NCBI GenBank assembly: GCA_023053685.1
Contig: JALIGW010000130.1
Span: forward strand, 60,001 to 124,000
Length of the DNA: 64,000 bases
Direction: 5' to 3'
Source of the DNA: Diadophis punctatus similis
Taxonomy: Eukaryota; Chordata; Lepidosauria; Squamata; Dipsadidae
Shown here: in pieces, positions 43,585 to 55,194 of the stretch
How the letters are laid out: each line of letters starts with the position of its first letter
Numbering within the stretch: position 1 is the stretch's first letter
Notes under the pieces: generated by a model
What the model was told of the DNA's origin: nothing
Database searches by the model: none
What the model saw: the letters and a program-made list of their open reading frames with translations, nothing else
Program-made: the position numbers and the translations under genes

Positions 43585-44207
43585 TGTCAGGCTTGGAAAT
43601 CATTTTTGGGGCCTTGGATCTTCAGGCCTGCCACATTTAGTCCTGTGGGGAACGGGGAGGGGAGGGAATTGCATGGAGCTTGGGAGATATATAGTCAAAA
43701 TAACATTCCTTTCTCTGAGAGTCAAGGTCACTCTGCCCTGCACCTGGAGGGTTGTGCCTGGGAGGTGTTAAGTTCTGGTACTGAAGAGGCTGGAGGCAAT
43801 GTAGTAACTAACAGCTCTTTATTGAATACAGTCAGGATCCAGCAAAGGAACCCGCCTGGCAGCTCTCTCTTAAATAGAGGGCTGCCGGCTGGTTCAGCCA
43901 ATCAGTGATCTCTATTTTCCCTGCTCTGCAAAGCGGACCTTGGTGTAAACAGTTTGACTTCAGGTTTAAACTTAATACATAGCAGGAGGCATCTCCAGTT
44001 GGGATGGTGCCTTTATTGGACCATGTGATGGACATGTGGGTGCTGGGGCAGGGACTTGAACTTTCTTGTGGGTGGGGAAAACCCGGAAGCTTTCAGATTC
44101 GGATTTTCCCAGATTTGCCAATATGACATCTCTAATAAAATGGAATTTTGAGGAAACTCAAGCCTCGGAGTTTTATTTCGTTGGGGGTGTTACTTGGAAC
44201 CCTGACA
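43585..44207 (+). mobile_element. Solo LTR with 5-bp target duplication
   Basis: Starts TGTCAGGCTTGG and ends GGAACCCTGACA (inverted TGTCAGG/CCTGACA). CCCTC repeats on both sides (43580-43584, 44208-44212). An AATAAAATG signal lies near 44134. It sits in CR1 and contains a second LTR on the opposite strand. Confidence 0.88.
43767..43985 (-). mobile_element. Gypsy-type LTR (minus) nested in solo LTR
   Basis: The minus strand has CTCTATTTAAGAGAG (TATA-like), AATAAAGAGCTGTT and ends CAGAACTTAACA, parallel to the 40532 LTR (AATAAAGAGCTGTTTG). Left boundary approximate. Confidence 0.7.
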
Positions 44208-44288
44208 CCCTCAACTATTGGGACGGTACTATCATGTCACCTGGAAAAATAAGGACCCCTGCCCTCAGTTGTGCTGGAGGGTAGGTTG

Positions 44289-44840
44289 CAGTGGTGGGTT
44301 CCTACCTGTGCGGTCCACTCTATAGCACTGGTAGTGGCCCGCTGGTGACATCACAGTATCGGTGCGGTCGGTTGCCGGTGCCTGGGTGCCGCCATTTAAA
44401 TTTTTTTTTAAAATTTTAAGAATTTTTTTCTTCTGTGCATGCCCAGAAGCCGAGCTTCCAGCACTGCGCATGCGCTGCCTTCCTACCCCACAGTGAGTCC
44501 AAGCAGGGGAGGATGGCTGAGGGAGCGCGTGAGACGCTGAAAGAACGGGCGGCAGGACCTATCTCAGTTCCCCTCCCTTCAGTAGTCTGAGAAGCCACGA
44601 ACGTGCGGTGATGATCCTAGGCATTTTCGCACGTTTGAGGCTTCTCGAGCTGCTAAGGGGAGAGGGAATGGGCGGCAGGACCTATCTCAGTTCCCCTCCC
44701 TTCAGCAGTCCGAGAAGCCACGCCCACCCAGTCACATGGCCAGCAAGCCACGCCTACCCGGTCACATGGCTGGCAAGCCACACCCACAAAATAAGCCACA
44801 CCCACAGAGTGGTAGTAAAAAAATTAGGAACCCGCCCCTG
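44289..44840. mobile_element. hAT element (GGTTCCTA family)
   Basis: Ends CAGTGGTGGGTTCCTACC and AGGAACCCGCCCCTG. Perfect duplication GTAGGTTG (44281-44288, 44841-44848). Confidence 0.93.
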
Positions 44841-45038
44841 GTAGGTTGATCCCCTCTTCTCTGTGACAGCCCCTCAAATTATCCCCTCAAAACAAATGAC
44901 CCTTTTGCTTTAACTAATTAATAAAAGCATGGGCAGGTCTCCCAATAATTTAACACAAAATAAGGACTTGTATGACAGCCAGCTGACCATCAAGATTTCA
45001 TGTCAAGAAATCCTCATCACCTATTACTGAATGCTATA

Positions 45039-45584
<546 letters not shown>

Positions 45585-45794
45585 TACAGGTAGTCCTTGA
45601 TTTAAGTACTGGGATAATGAATATGAAGATACAATGGACCTCCCCAGAGCTACCTACAACCTTACTTCTAAGTTACAAAGGCTGTTTCCCCATGGATCTT
45701 GTAATTGCTTTTTGAGTGGTTGGCATCCAGCCTCTGTTGAGTGCAGAAAAGAACAACCAAGATGATTAGGGGACTGGCGGCTAAAATATACAAT

Positions 45795-46521
45795 GTTTTT
45801 TTAAAGAATTTTTTATTTTTTCACCATCTTTACCTAAACATCCATACATATACCAAAATATCAAAACATACTTATACATTTCTGTCCAAAATGCTATCCC
45901 TTATCCATAATTATATATATATTTATATCAAGGGCGGGTTCCTAATTTTTTTACTACCACTCTGTGGGCATGGCTTATTTTGTGGGTGTGGCTTGCCAGC
46001 CATGTGACTGAGTGGGCGTGGCTTCTCAGACTGCTGAAGGGAGGGGAACTGAGATAGGTCCTGCCGCCCATTCCCCCTCCCCTCAGCAGCTCGAGAAGCC
46101 TCAAACGTGCCAAAATGCCTAGGATCATCACCATGCGTTCGTGGCTCCTCGGACTGCTGAAGGGAGGGGAATGGAGATAGCTCATGCCACCCATTCTTTC
46201 AGCGTCTCACACACTCCCTCAGCCATCCTCCCCTGCTTGGACTCACTGTGGGGTAGGAAGGCAGCGCATGAGCAGTGCCGGAAACTTAGCTTCTGGGCAT
46301 GCGCAGAAGAAAATGTAAAAAAAAAAGTAATTTTTTTTAAAAATGACGGCGCCCAGGCACCGGCAACCGACCGCACTGGTACTGTGACATCACCAGCGGG
46401 CCGCTACCGGTGCTATAGAGTGGACCGCACTGGTAGGAACCCACCACTGATTTATATTTTTCTAGGTATATCTACTGTTATTCTAATGCTGCCTCCTTAC
46501 TCCAATTTTTGTCACCTGGGT
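45795..46521 (-). mobile_element. L1 3' fragment with target duplication
   Basis: T-rich left end (minus-strand tail). CTAAAATATACAAT / CTAAAACATACAAT (13 of 14) flank it at 45781-45794 and 46522-46535. It holds a hAT element. Confidence 0.75.
45929..46449. mobile_element. hAT element (GGTTCCTA family)
   Basis: Ends CAAGGGCGGGTTCCTA and GTAGGAACCCACCACTG. Perfect duplication ATTTATAT (45921-45928, 46450-46457). Confidence 0.92.
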
Positions 46522-46632
46522 CTAAAACATACAATAAACGGTTGCAGGAACCGGGCATGGCTAGTCCAGAAAAGAGAAGGGCCAGGAGAGACATGATAGC
46601 AGTCTTCCAATATTTGAGGGGCTGCCACAGAA

Positions 46633-47575
46633 TCAAAAAACCAAAAGTACACATATAGTCTGGGTGAAACCAGGCTTAATAGCAGTAACTGTGAGAGAGC
46701 TCTTGGAGTCTTAGTAGACAATCAATTAAATATGAGCCAACAGTGTGCGGCGGCAGCCAAAAAAGCCAATGCAATCCTAAATTGCATTAATCAAGATCAA
46801 GTGAGGTACTAATACCACTCTATAAAGCCTTAGTAAGATCACACCTAGAGTACTGCATCCAGTTTTGGTCACCACACTATAAAAAAGATGTTGAGACTCT
46901 AGAAAGAGTGCAGAGAAGAGCAACCAGGATGATTAGGGGACTGGAGGATAAAACATATGAAGAACGGTTGCAGGAACTGGGTATGTCTAGTTTAATTGAA
47001 AAGAAGGACCAGGGGAGACATGATACCAGTGTTCCAATATCTCAGGGGCTGCCACAAAGAAGAGGGAGTCAAACTATTCTTCAAAGCACCTGAAGGTAGA
47101 ACAAGAAGCAATGGGTGGAAACTAATCAAGGAGAGAAGCAACCTAGAAATAAGGAGAAATTTTCTGACAGTGAGAACAATCAACCAATGGAACAGAAGTT
47201 GCCTTCGGAAGTTGTGGGAGCTTCATCACTGGAGGCTTTCAAGAAGAGACTGGACTGCCCTCTGTCTGAAATGGTGTAGGGTCTCCTGCTTGGGTGGGGA
47301 GGTTGGACTACATCAGTGGTGAAATGCTACCGGTTCGCCCTGGTTTAGGGTAGGCAGTAGAGCGAGGCTCCGCCCAGTCTCCCGGACGTCACAATTTCCT
47401 TGTTTTTTATACTCTGCGCATGCGCAAAGCCTTCTGCGCATGCGCAGAGGGTGAAAAAGTGTGCTTGATGGGGGCGTGCACACTTCCAAACCGGTAGGGA
47501 AGGTAAGTAGATTTCACCACTGGACTAGATGACCTCCAAGGTCCCTTCCAACTCCGTTAATCTGATGTGTTTGTG
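46633..47575 (+). mobile_element. CR1 LINE 3' portion split by hAT
   Basis: From KKPKVHI-like RT-thumb codons through [21 protein letters not shown] to the 3' end. The hAT 47314-47522 lies within GGTTGGACTA.GATGACC. Frameshifts are present. Confidence 0.9.
47314..47522. mobile_element. Short hAT element (GTGAAAT family)
   Basis: Ends CAGTGGTGAAATGC and GATTTCACCACTG. Duplication GACTACAT/GACTAGAT (7 of 8). Confidence 0.9.
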
Positions 47576-47689
47576 GTCCTTTGCAGTCTCCCCAGTAACA
47601 TGATTATGATTTACAATGTTGTTGTTGTTTTTTGCCAGAAACCAGTTTTTACGTTGGTGTCCGGCACAAAAAGCTCATTGAGTCCAATG

Positions 47690-47905
47690 GATTCTCTTAA
47701 TGACTGCAGTGCTTGTTAAACAACTGCGGCCTTCGTTTCCCGACCGGTGTGTTCGCTTAATGACCATAGCACTGACTTAATGGCTGCTGTAAGAACATTA
47801 ATAAAATTGGGCACGGTCACATGGGGATCCGCTTAAAGACCGACGCAACTTACAAGTATAACTTTGGCCTTAATTACAGTCGCAAGTCGAGGATAATCTA
47901 TATGC
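47690..47905. mobile_element. Diverged mariner-type MITE 1
   Basis: TTAATGACCATAGC, CGCTTAAAGACCG and GTCGCAAGTCGAGGAT motifs. Confidence 0.65.
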
Positions 47906-48455
47906 TTTTCTATTCACCGTTTACAGCATATTTATTTATTTTACCATCACATTGCTTGCTTTTTCGCTGCAACTGATATAGGATTGATCTCCACCACTTT
48001 ACCATTAAAAATAATCAAATTTGCTCACAATTAACGCCAAGTACAATCAAGTCCATTAAAAATCCCAGCACAATAAACAGTTAAAGAGTAAAATTGCTCA
48101 GTTGAGGATATTTATAGTTACGTAGTTCTGGGTGCTACGCTTTAAAAAGGATATAGACAAATTAGGATGAATGCCGAGGGTGGAGGGAAAGAGCAAGAGC
48201 AATCAGAAGTGGGACACAAGTCACTTCAAAGTCACTTGAAAAAGTTGCGGTTTATTTTGCTTTATCTATTTCCCCCCCCTTTAAAATAGTAATAAGTAGA
48301 GTTAGTCCTTGACTTTCAACAGTTCATTTAGTGGCCATTCAGGTGGCAAGGCAGCACAGCATCGGGAACAACCACAAATTTGTCAAATTTCAAATCCCAT
48401 CAGAGATGCAGGTGCTGGATTTTGGATGCATTCGATAAATTTGCTCATTTGAGGT
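47906..48455. other. Unassigned, mostly unique-looking
   Basis: No gene. A small MITE 1 piece occurs near 48303-48345. Confidence 0.5.
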
Positions 48456-48458
48456 TTA

Positions 48459-49300
48459 CAGGTAGTCCTCCTCGACTTACAACAGTGACCATTCAAAGCT
48501 ACAACGTCAATGAAAACAGTGAGTTAAGGCTGTTTTTCACACTTACAGCCGTTGCGGTATCCCCGTGGTCATGTGATCAAAAGTTGGAGGCTTGACAACT
48601 GGCATGAATTGATGACGGTTGCAGTGTCCCAGGGTCATGTGATCCAACCAATTAAATGTGAGCCAGCAGTGTGCGGTGGCAGCCAGAAAAGCCAATGCCA
48701 TCCTAAGTTGCATTAACAGAGGGATACAATCAAGATCAAGGGAGGTACTAATACCACTCTATAAAGCTTTAGTAAGATCACACCTAGAGTACATACAGCA
48801 TACAGTTTTGGTCACCGCACTATAAAAAAAGATGTTGAGACTCTAGAAAAAGTGTAGAGGAGAGCAACCAAGATGATTAGGGGACTGGAGGATAAAACAT
48901 ATGAAGAACGGTTGCAGGAACTGGGCATGGCTAGTCTAGTGAAGAGAAGGACCAGGGGAGACAGGATAGCAGAGTTCCAATATTTGAGGGGCTGCCACAG
49001 AGAGGAGGGGGTCAAGCTATTTTCCAAGGCACCCGAAGGCCAGACAAGGAATAATGGATGGAAACGGAACAAGAAGAGATTCAACCTAGAAGTAAGGAGA
49101 AATTTTCTGACAGTGAGAACAATCAACCAATGGAACAGAAGTTGCCTTCGGAAGTTGTGGGAGCTTCATCACTGGAAGCTTTCAAGTAGAGACTGGACTG
49201 CCATCTGTCAAAAATGGTGAAGGGTTTCCTGCCTGGGCTGGGGGGTTGGACTAGATGACCTACGAGGTTCCTTCCAACTCTGTTAATCTGTATCTGTATG
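48459..49300 (+). mobile_element. MITE 1 joined to CR1 3' portion
   Basis: 48459-48639 is a MITE 1 left half. CR1 follows at 48640-49300 ([22 protein letters not shown] to the 3' end with GTTGGACTAGATGACC). The matching right half of the MITE is absent. Confidence 0.85.
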
Positions 49301-49407
49301 TTCTGTGTTCTAGTGCTCAAATAATTTTTGCCATCCAGATAAAGTTGCCAGAACACATTTGTTGTGTCTGCTTTTCAGAAGAATCCCATTTTACCAGCAA
49401 AGAAATA

Positions 49408-49772
49408 CTGGTAGTTCTCGACTTACAACAGTTTTGTTTAGCGACCATTTGAAGTTACAACGGCACTGGAAAAAAGGGACTTACGACCATTTTTCACACT
49501 TATGACCGTTGCAGCATCCCCCAGTGCTCACGTGATTTACATTTGGAGGTTTGACCACTGGTTCATATTTATGACGGTTTCAATGTCCCAGGGGGGTCAC
49601 GTGATCCCCTTTTGCGAACTTCTAACGAGCAATGTCAATGGTTGAAACCAGATTTACTTAACAACCGAGTTCCTCACTTCACAGCTGCAGTGATTAACCA
49701 ACAAATGTGGCAAGAAAAGTCGTAAAATGGGACAAAACTCACTTAACAAATTTCTCACTTAGCAACATAAAT
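49408..49772 (+). mobile_element. Mariner-type MITE 1
   Basis: Left end CTGGTAGTTCTCGACTTAC after TA. The right terminus is replaced by a CR1 tail. Confidence 0.85.
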
Positions 49773-49777
49773 TAGAA

Positions 49778-50335
49778 TGATAGAATAACAGAGTTGGAAG
49801 GGACCTTGGAGGTCTTCTAGTCCAACCCCCTGCTTAGGCAGGAAACCCTACACCACTTCAGACAAATGGTTATCCAACATCTTCTTAAAAACTTCCAGTG
49901 TTGGAGCATTCACAACTTCTGGAGGCAGGCTGTTCCAGGATTAATTGTCCTAACTGTCAGGAAATTTCTCCTTAGTTCTAAGTTGCTTCTCTCCTTGATC
50001 AGTTTCCACCCATTGCTTCTTGTTCTACCCTCAGGTGCTTTGGAGAATAGCTTGACTCCCTCTTCTTTGGGGCAGCCCGAGATATCGGAACACTGCCATC
50101 ATGTCACCCCTGATCCTTCTTTTCATTAAACTAGACATACCCAGTTCCTGCAACTGTTCTTCATATGTTTTAGCCTCCAGTCCCCTAATCATCTTTGTTG
50201 CTCTTCTCTGCACTCTTTCTAGAGTCTCAACATATTTTTTACATCGTGGCGACCAAAACTGAATGCAGTATTCCAAGTGTGGCCTTACCAAGGCATTGAT
50301 AAGGGGCAATGCAATATGTTTGTAGCGCATACATC
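49778..50335 (-). mobile_element. CR1 LINE 3' end
   Basis: Minus-strand tail with GAATAACAGAGTTGG end and ORF2 C-terminus ([36 protein letters not shown]). One frame break near 50080. Confidence 0.9.
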
Positions 50336-50753
50336 CACCATGGATCCCACATCACAAATGAACAAAGATTGTTTAATAAATCATTTGGGAAGGAAAACAG
50401 CCCCCTGTCTTTCTAACCTCATAATTGAGGCAGAATAGCATTAATAAACAAATACTCAGCAGAAGCTCAATTAGCCAGTGGCTCATGCCCCATTATCTCC
50501 ATCGCTGTACTCTTAGCCCCCAGCGCATGAAACCTATCAAGAGATGCATAAATATTATTATTTCTTCTGTGTTCTCCTTGCCCATGCTTACACAGCTGAT
50601 GGGATGAGTATTTTGTAAGATAGAGAGGAAAAATGTCCCTGATAAGGAATCTGGATTCCTCAGAATCCATATTTTATGAAACCATGTTCTTAATCTTGGT
50701 GGTGGAGACAAAAACGTCACCTTTGGAAACATGCAGACCAATGATTCCTAAAT
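50336..50753. other. Unique-looking sequence
   Basis: AT-rich, repeat-free block with CATTAATAAAC, CAATTAGC and CATAAATATTATT motifs; see findings. Confidence 0.5.
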
Positions 50754-50754
50754 A

Positions 50755-51163
50755 CAGGGAGTCCTCGACTTACGACGGCAACTGTGTCCAAAATTTATGT
50801 CGCTAAGCGAGACAGTTAAGGGGTGTTTTGCACCGTTTTATGACCTTTCTTGACACGGTTGTTAAGTGAAGTACTGCCGTTGTTAAGTTGGTAACCTGGT
50901 TGTTAAGTGAATCTGGCTTCCCCATTGACTTTGCTTGTCAGAAGTTCGCTAAAGGGGAATCACATGACCCCGGGACGCTGCAACCATCGTAAGTGTGGAA
51001 AACTGTCCTAAGTCACTTTTTTCAGTGCCGTTGTAACTTTGAACAGTCACTAAACGGATGGTTGCCACAAAGGTGTTTTTTCCAAAAAAGTTGATTGTTT
51101 TTAAACTGTTCTTTTGAAAAAAAAAAGGACCTTTGAGACAATTATGACCTGGATGACTACCTG
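50755..51163 (-). mobile_element. Mariner-type MITE 1, inverted
   Basis: Reverse orientation relative to the next copy. Ends CAGGGAGTCCTCGACTTAC and GGATGACTACCTG. Confidence 0.82.
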
Positions 51164-51174
51164 TGATTCATTTA

Positions 51175-51581
51175 AAGGAAGTCCTCAACTTACAACAGTC
51201 TCTTTAGTGACCGTTCAAAGTTGCGACGATACTGAAAAAAAGCGAATTATGACCATTTTTCACACTTACGACCTTTGCAGCACCCCCCCCCCCCCATGAT
51301 CATGTGATCAGAATTCAGATGCGTGGCAACTGGTTCATACTTACGACCGTTGCTGTCTCCCAAGGTCACGCGATCCCGTTTGGCGACCTTCTGACACGCA
51401 AAGTCAATGGGGAAACCAGATTCACTTAACAACCGGGCGACTAACTCATTCAAAATGCAGTGATTCGCTTAACAACGCTGGGGGAAGAAAGATCGTAAAA
51501 TGGGGCAAAACTCAGTTAACGTATGTCTCACTTAGCCACAGAAAGGTTGGGCTCAATTGTGGTCGTAGTACAGATTGCCTG
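51175..51581 (+). mobile_element. Mariner-type MITE 1
   Basis: GGAAGTCCTCAACTTAC left end and GATTGCCTG right end followed by TA. It forms a head-to-head pair with the previous copy. Confidence 0.85.
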
Positions 51582-51767
51582 TATATATTTGGTCCGGGGT
51601 GGCGGGGTGGGTGGGTGTAGGAGTTTCACTGCTCACACCCGATCAGTGATTTTGAACCTGTAACAGGCATGTGCAGGAAAAACATCATTGCCATCACACA
51701 CTCATTTTCACACTCCGTTGGTGAGCGTTTGGCAGACCCTCTCCTGTCAGGTGGAAAGGCAGTGACA

Positions 51768-51893
51768 GATTAACAGATTAACAGAGTTGGAAGGGACCTC
51801 GTAGGTCATCTAGTCCAACCCCCTGCCCAAGCGGGAGACCATACACAATTTCTGACAAATGGCAGTCCAGTCTCTTCTTGAGTTTCTGTAGAG
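51768..51893 (-). mobile_element. CR1 3' terminus
   Basis: Short minus-strand end with AGATTAACAGAGTTGG. Confidence 0.85.
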
Positions 51894-52150
51894 AAAAGAG
51901 GATTAAGAAGGTGTATTATGTATGTTTGCCACCTTGAGTTGAGTTCATTCCTTTGAGTAGGAGCGTAGATTGAAATTGAACTGTTCTGCACCCAGTAGCA
52001 AAGGGCCTTTTCCCCAATTGCCCCTGACACAAATGTGAGACAGCAATTGCATATAAGTTCCTTTCCTTTTCTTCCCAGGCCCTAAACCTGGGGCAGCTTC
52101 AAGTAGTCTTTACTTGTTCCAGATTTGGTGGCTTCCCCTTTAACGGGACA
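51894..52150 (-). mobile_element. Unnamed retroelement-like repeat, minus copy
   Basis: Complement of 54056-54600 but without the 318-bp LTR-like block. Contains TTGAACTGTTCTGCACCCAG. Family unknown. Confidence 0.7.
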
Positions 52151-52154
52151 ACGA

Positions 52155-52545
52155 TACAGATTAACAGAGTTGGAAGGGACCTTGTAGATCATCTAGTCCA
52201 ACCCCACATCCAAGCAGGAGACCCTACACCATATCTGACAGATGGCAGTCCAGTCTCTTCTTGAAAGCCTCCAGTGATGAAGCTCCCACAACTTCTGAAG
52301 GCAACTTCTGTTCCAATGGTTGATTGTCCTCACTGTCAGAAATTTTCTCCTTATTTCCAGGTTGAATCTCTCCTTGGTCAGTTTCCATCCATTATTCCTT
52401 GTCTGGCCTTCAGGTGCCTTGGAAAATAGCTTGACCCCCTCCTCTCTGTGGCAGCCCCTCAAATATTAGAACACTGCTATCATGTCACCTCCTGGTCCTT
52501 CTCTTCACCAGACTAGCCATGCCCAGTTCCTGCAACCGTTCATTG
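52155..52545 (-). mobile_element. CR1 LINE 3' end
   Basis: Minus-strand 3' terminus and ORF2 tail ([26 protein letters not shown]). Confidence 0.9.
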
Positions 52546-53118
52546 TGATGGAGTAGCCGAAGAAGTCAGCCCCCCCATCACGTCCTTCCTTTCTGACCCG
52601 ACACGGCCGTTCCCGTTGCTTTTGGTGGTTCCAGATGCCACTAACAATAACCGGGGCTCTTCGCGCCTTTGAAATTCATTACGATCCAGTTACATTCGTG
52701 GCCATCTTCCTGCCATTCTAACGAGGTTTTCCTTTCGGATGTCACTCTGGCGTGGCGAAGATTCCCCCCCGGGGGAAAAAGCCACCTGTCCCCTCCAATT
52801 TTCCTGCAAGGGAACGAGTCCAGGCCCTGGGTGACCTTTTCTCCTTCAATTTCGTTGCTCTCTTCTCGGGAGAAAAGGGGCCAACGTCCAGGAGGGGAAA
52901 TAAATAAATAAGTTCGACTGTCAAGCGGCCACATTAGGCGGAACTGACAACCTCATCAACGGCTTGAGCTGTTACATATACAATAGCCGTGTCACTCGGT
53001 ATCAGCTCGGAGAAGAAGCTGATGAAATTACAGGCCCATCATAGGCCAAGTGTCTTTCCCTACCACCAGCCGGGTATTTTTTTTTAACGTGAAGTTTCTT
53101 CCGTCGGTTTAGATTTAT
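52546..53118. other. Unique-looking sequence
   Basis: No gene or repeat family. 52930-53050 looks unusually ordered (TCATCAACGG, GAGCTGTTACATATAC); see findings. Confidence 0.5.
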
Positions 53119-53630
53119 TATTAGAGTTGGAAGGGACCTTGTAGGTCATCTAGTCCAACCCCCTGCTCAAGCAGGAGTTCCTATACCATTTGAGACAGAT
53201 GGCAGTCCAGTCTCTCCTTGAAGGTCGCAAGTGTTGGGGCTCTCACAACCTCCGCTGGCAAGCTGTTCCACTGGTTGATCGCTCTCACCGTCAGAAAGTT
53301 TCTCCTCACTTCCAGGTTGAATCTCTCCTTGGTCAGCTTCCATCCATTATTCCTTGTTTGGCTTTTTGGTGCCTTGGAGAACAGCCTGACCCCCTTCTCT
53401 CTGGGGCATCCCCTCAAGTATTGGAACACTGCTATCATGTCACCCCTGGTCCTTCTCTTCGCCAGACTGGCCAAGCTCAGTTCCTGCAACTGCTCTTTGT
53501 ATGTTTTATTTTCCAGACCCTTTAGCATCCTGGTTGCTCTCTTCTGCACTTTCTCTAGGGTTTCAATGTCTTTTTTGTAGTGTGGTGACCAAAACTGGAT
53601 GCAGTACTCTAGGTGTGGTCTGACAAGGTT
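53119..53630 (-). mobile_element. CR1 LINE 3' portion, young
   Basis: The minus strand is open for 157 codons ([21 protein letters not shown] to CHLSQMV). It is very close to the full CR1 at 17282, so it is of the same recent subfamily. Confidence 0.92.
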
Positions 53631-53682
53631 GTTTCTTCCAAGACGGGCTGGCAACCAATGCTGTGAGAATTTAGGGCCAAAG

Positions 53683-53825
53683 CCAGTGGTGGGTTTCTAC
53701 CGGTTCGCCCCGGTTCAGGTGTACCGGTAGCGGTGGCGGCGGGAGGCTCCGCCCAACCACCGAGACGTCATTTATTTATTTATTTATTTTATTTGTTTGT
53801 CAAACATGTACAAGATAGTAGGTGT
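53683..53825. mobile_element. hAT left end fused to LINE tail
   Basis: CAGTGGTGGGTTTCTACCGG start (hAT), then at about 53768 a (TTTA)n and TTTGTCAAACATGTACAAG, the minus-strand tail of the ATAA-tailed LINE. Confidence 0.65.
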
Positions 53826-53827
53826 TT

Positions 53828-54055
53828 GTTTGAAGTGGTATATAAGTCTAAGTGCTATTGCTATTGCAGGCTAACTCTGCCCCCTGCCAGGAGTTTGATT
53901 CTGACCAGCGCAAGGTTGACTCAGCCTTCCATCCTTCTGAGGTCAGTAAAATGAAGATCCAGTTTGTTGTGGGCAAGATACCGACTCTGTAAACCGCTTA
54001 GAGAAGGCTGTGAAGCACTGTGAAGCGGTATATAAGTCTAACTCCAGGACAGGTA
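53828..54055 (+). mobile_element. tRNA-derived SINE, rearranged
   Basis: GGTATATAAGTCTAAGTGC at both the start and the end, with SINE body between. Suggests a recombined or tandem pair. Confidence 0.8.
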
Positions 54056-54600
54056 AAGACTACCTGAAGCTGCCCCAGGAATGGAGCCTGGGGAGAAAAG
54101 GAAGGGAACTTATATGCAATTGCTGTCTCACATTTGTGATGCAGTCAGGGGGAAATGGGGAAAGTGTCACGCAGTGATTTATATTGCCTGTTATATGTAT
54201 ATGCAGGGAGAAGCATCCCTATCTAATATAATGGTTTATTCCTGAGCACGTGATTGATATGTTCTTGTACGCATGTGCGCATTCCATTCTCTCCTTCTGT
54301 TCCTGGCTTCCATTGAAGCAACACCAATTTTTATATCAGAGATGTAAACTAATGAGAATTTATTGTTTTGTACCGAAATAAATATTTTTACTTAGACTTT
54401 TAAACTGCGCTTTCTTTTCTAATGTCTGATGTCCGGGAAAAGATCTATTACTCCTTTGCGAGATTAATTTTCACCTCTGACAGACAGGCCCTTTGGTACT
54501 GGGTGCAAAACAGTTCAATTTCAATCTACGCTCCTACTCAAAGGAATGAACTCAACTCAAGGTGGCAAACATACATAATACACCTTCTTAATCCTGAGGG
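54056..54600 (+). mobile_element. Unnamed repeat with probable solo LTR inside
   Basis: The outer parts match the minus-strand copy at 51894-52150. The extra block 54165-54482 begins TGTCACGCAGTG, ends CCTCTGACA and has AATAAATATT, so it is LTR-like. Exact target duplication not seen. Confidence 0.7.
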
Positions 54601-54639
54601 GGGGGGGGAGAGAGAGGGGGGGATTGGGCCAAAGTCACT

Positions 54640-55130
54640 CAGCAGGCTATCATGCCCAAGATGGGACTAGAACTCACAGCCTCCTGGTGATTGATCCAAA
54701 GTCACCCAGCAGGCTTTTATGCTTAAGGTGGAATTAGAAATCACAATAGCCTGGTGATTTCTAAAGTCACCCAATTACTTTTCATGCCTAAGGTGGGACT
54801 AGAACTCACCATCTCCTGGTGATTGGCCCAAAGTCACCCAGCAAGCTTTCATGCCTAAGGTGGGACTAGAAGTCACAGTAGTCTGGTGATTCCCAAAGTC
54901 ACCCAATTATTTTCATGTTTAAAGCCGGGACTAGAACTCACTATCTCTTGTGGTTTGGTCCAAAATCAATCAGCAAGCTTTCATACATAAGGCGGGACTA
55001 GAACTTACCACCTCCTGGTGATTGGTCCAAAGTCACCCAAGTCAGCTTTCACACCCAAGGCAGGTCTAGAACTCACAGTCCCCCTGGTTTCTAGCCTGGT
55101 GCCTTAAGCACTAGGCCAGACTGGTAGAGT
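54640..55130 (-). repeat. 65-68-bp minisatellite from a core-SINE
   Basis: About seven units, each with a complement of GAGTTCTAGTCCC (B-box-like) and GCTGGGTGACTTTGG (MIR-like core). Starts of GGGACTAG lie at 54663, 54729, 54797, 54862, 54927, 54994, 55062. The tRNA-like head (complement of TGGCCTAGTGCTTAAGG) appears once, at 55101-55125. Confidence 0.85.
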
Positions 55131-55194
55131 TATCTGTGTCTGTATGTACGATAACTTTCCCACTTTATTCAAGTGAGTCAAGAAACAGTTAAGG

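Larger units (their letters stand above)
42524..44280 (-). mobile_element. CR1 fragment split by L2 and LTR
   Basis: Pieces at 42524-42739, 43491-43584 and 44208-44280 join into one CR1 3' portion. Confidence 0.85.
45725..46632 (+). mobile_element. CR1 fragment split by L1
   Basis: 45725-45794 (AACAACCAAGATGATTAGGGG) resumes at 46522-46632 (ACGGTTGCAGGAACCGGGC). Confidence 0.85.

Noticed and set aside
54640..55130. CRISPR-like or zinc-finger-like periodicity
   Set aside because: No spacers and no coding frame; units derive from a SINE core.
55173..55194. ATG at 55173 as the start of an L1 gene
   Set aside because: It lies in the target DNA and duplication; the L1 is 5'-truncated and starts at 55195.
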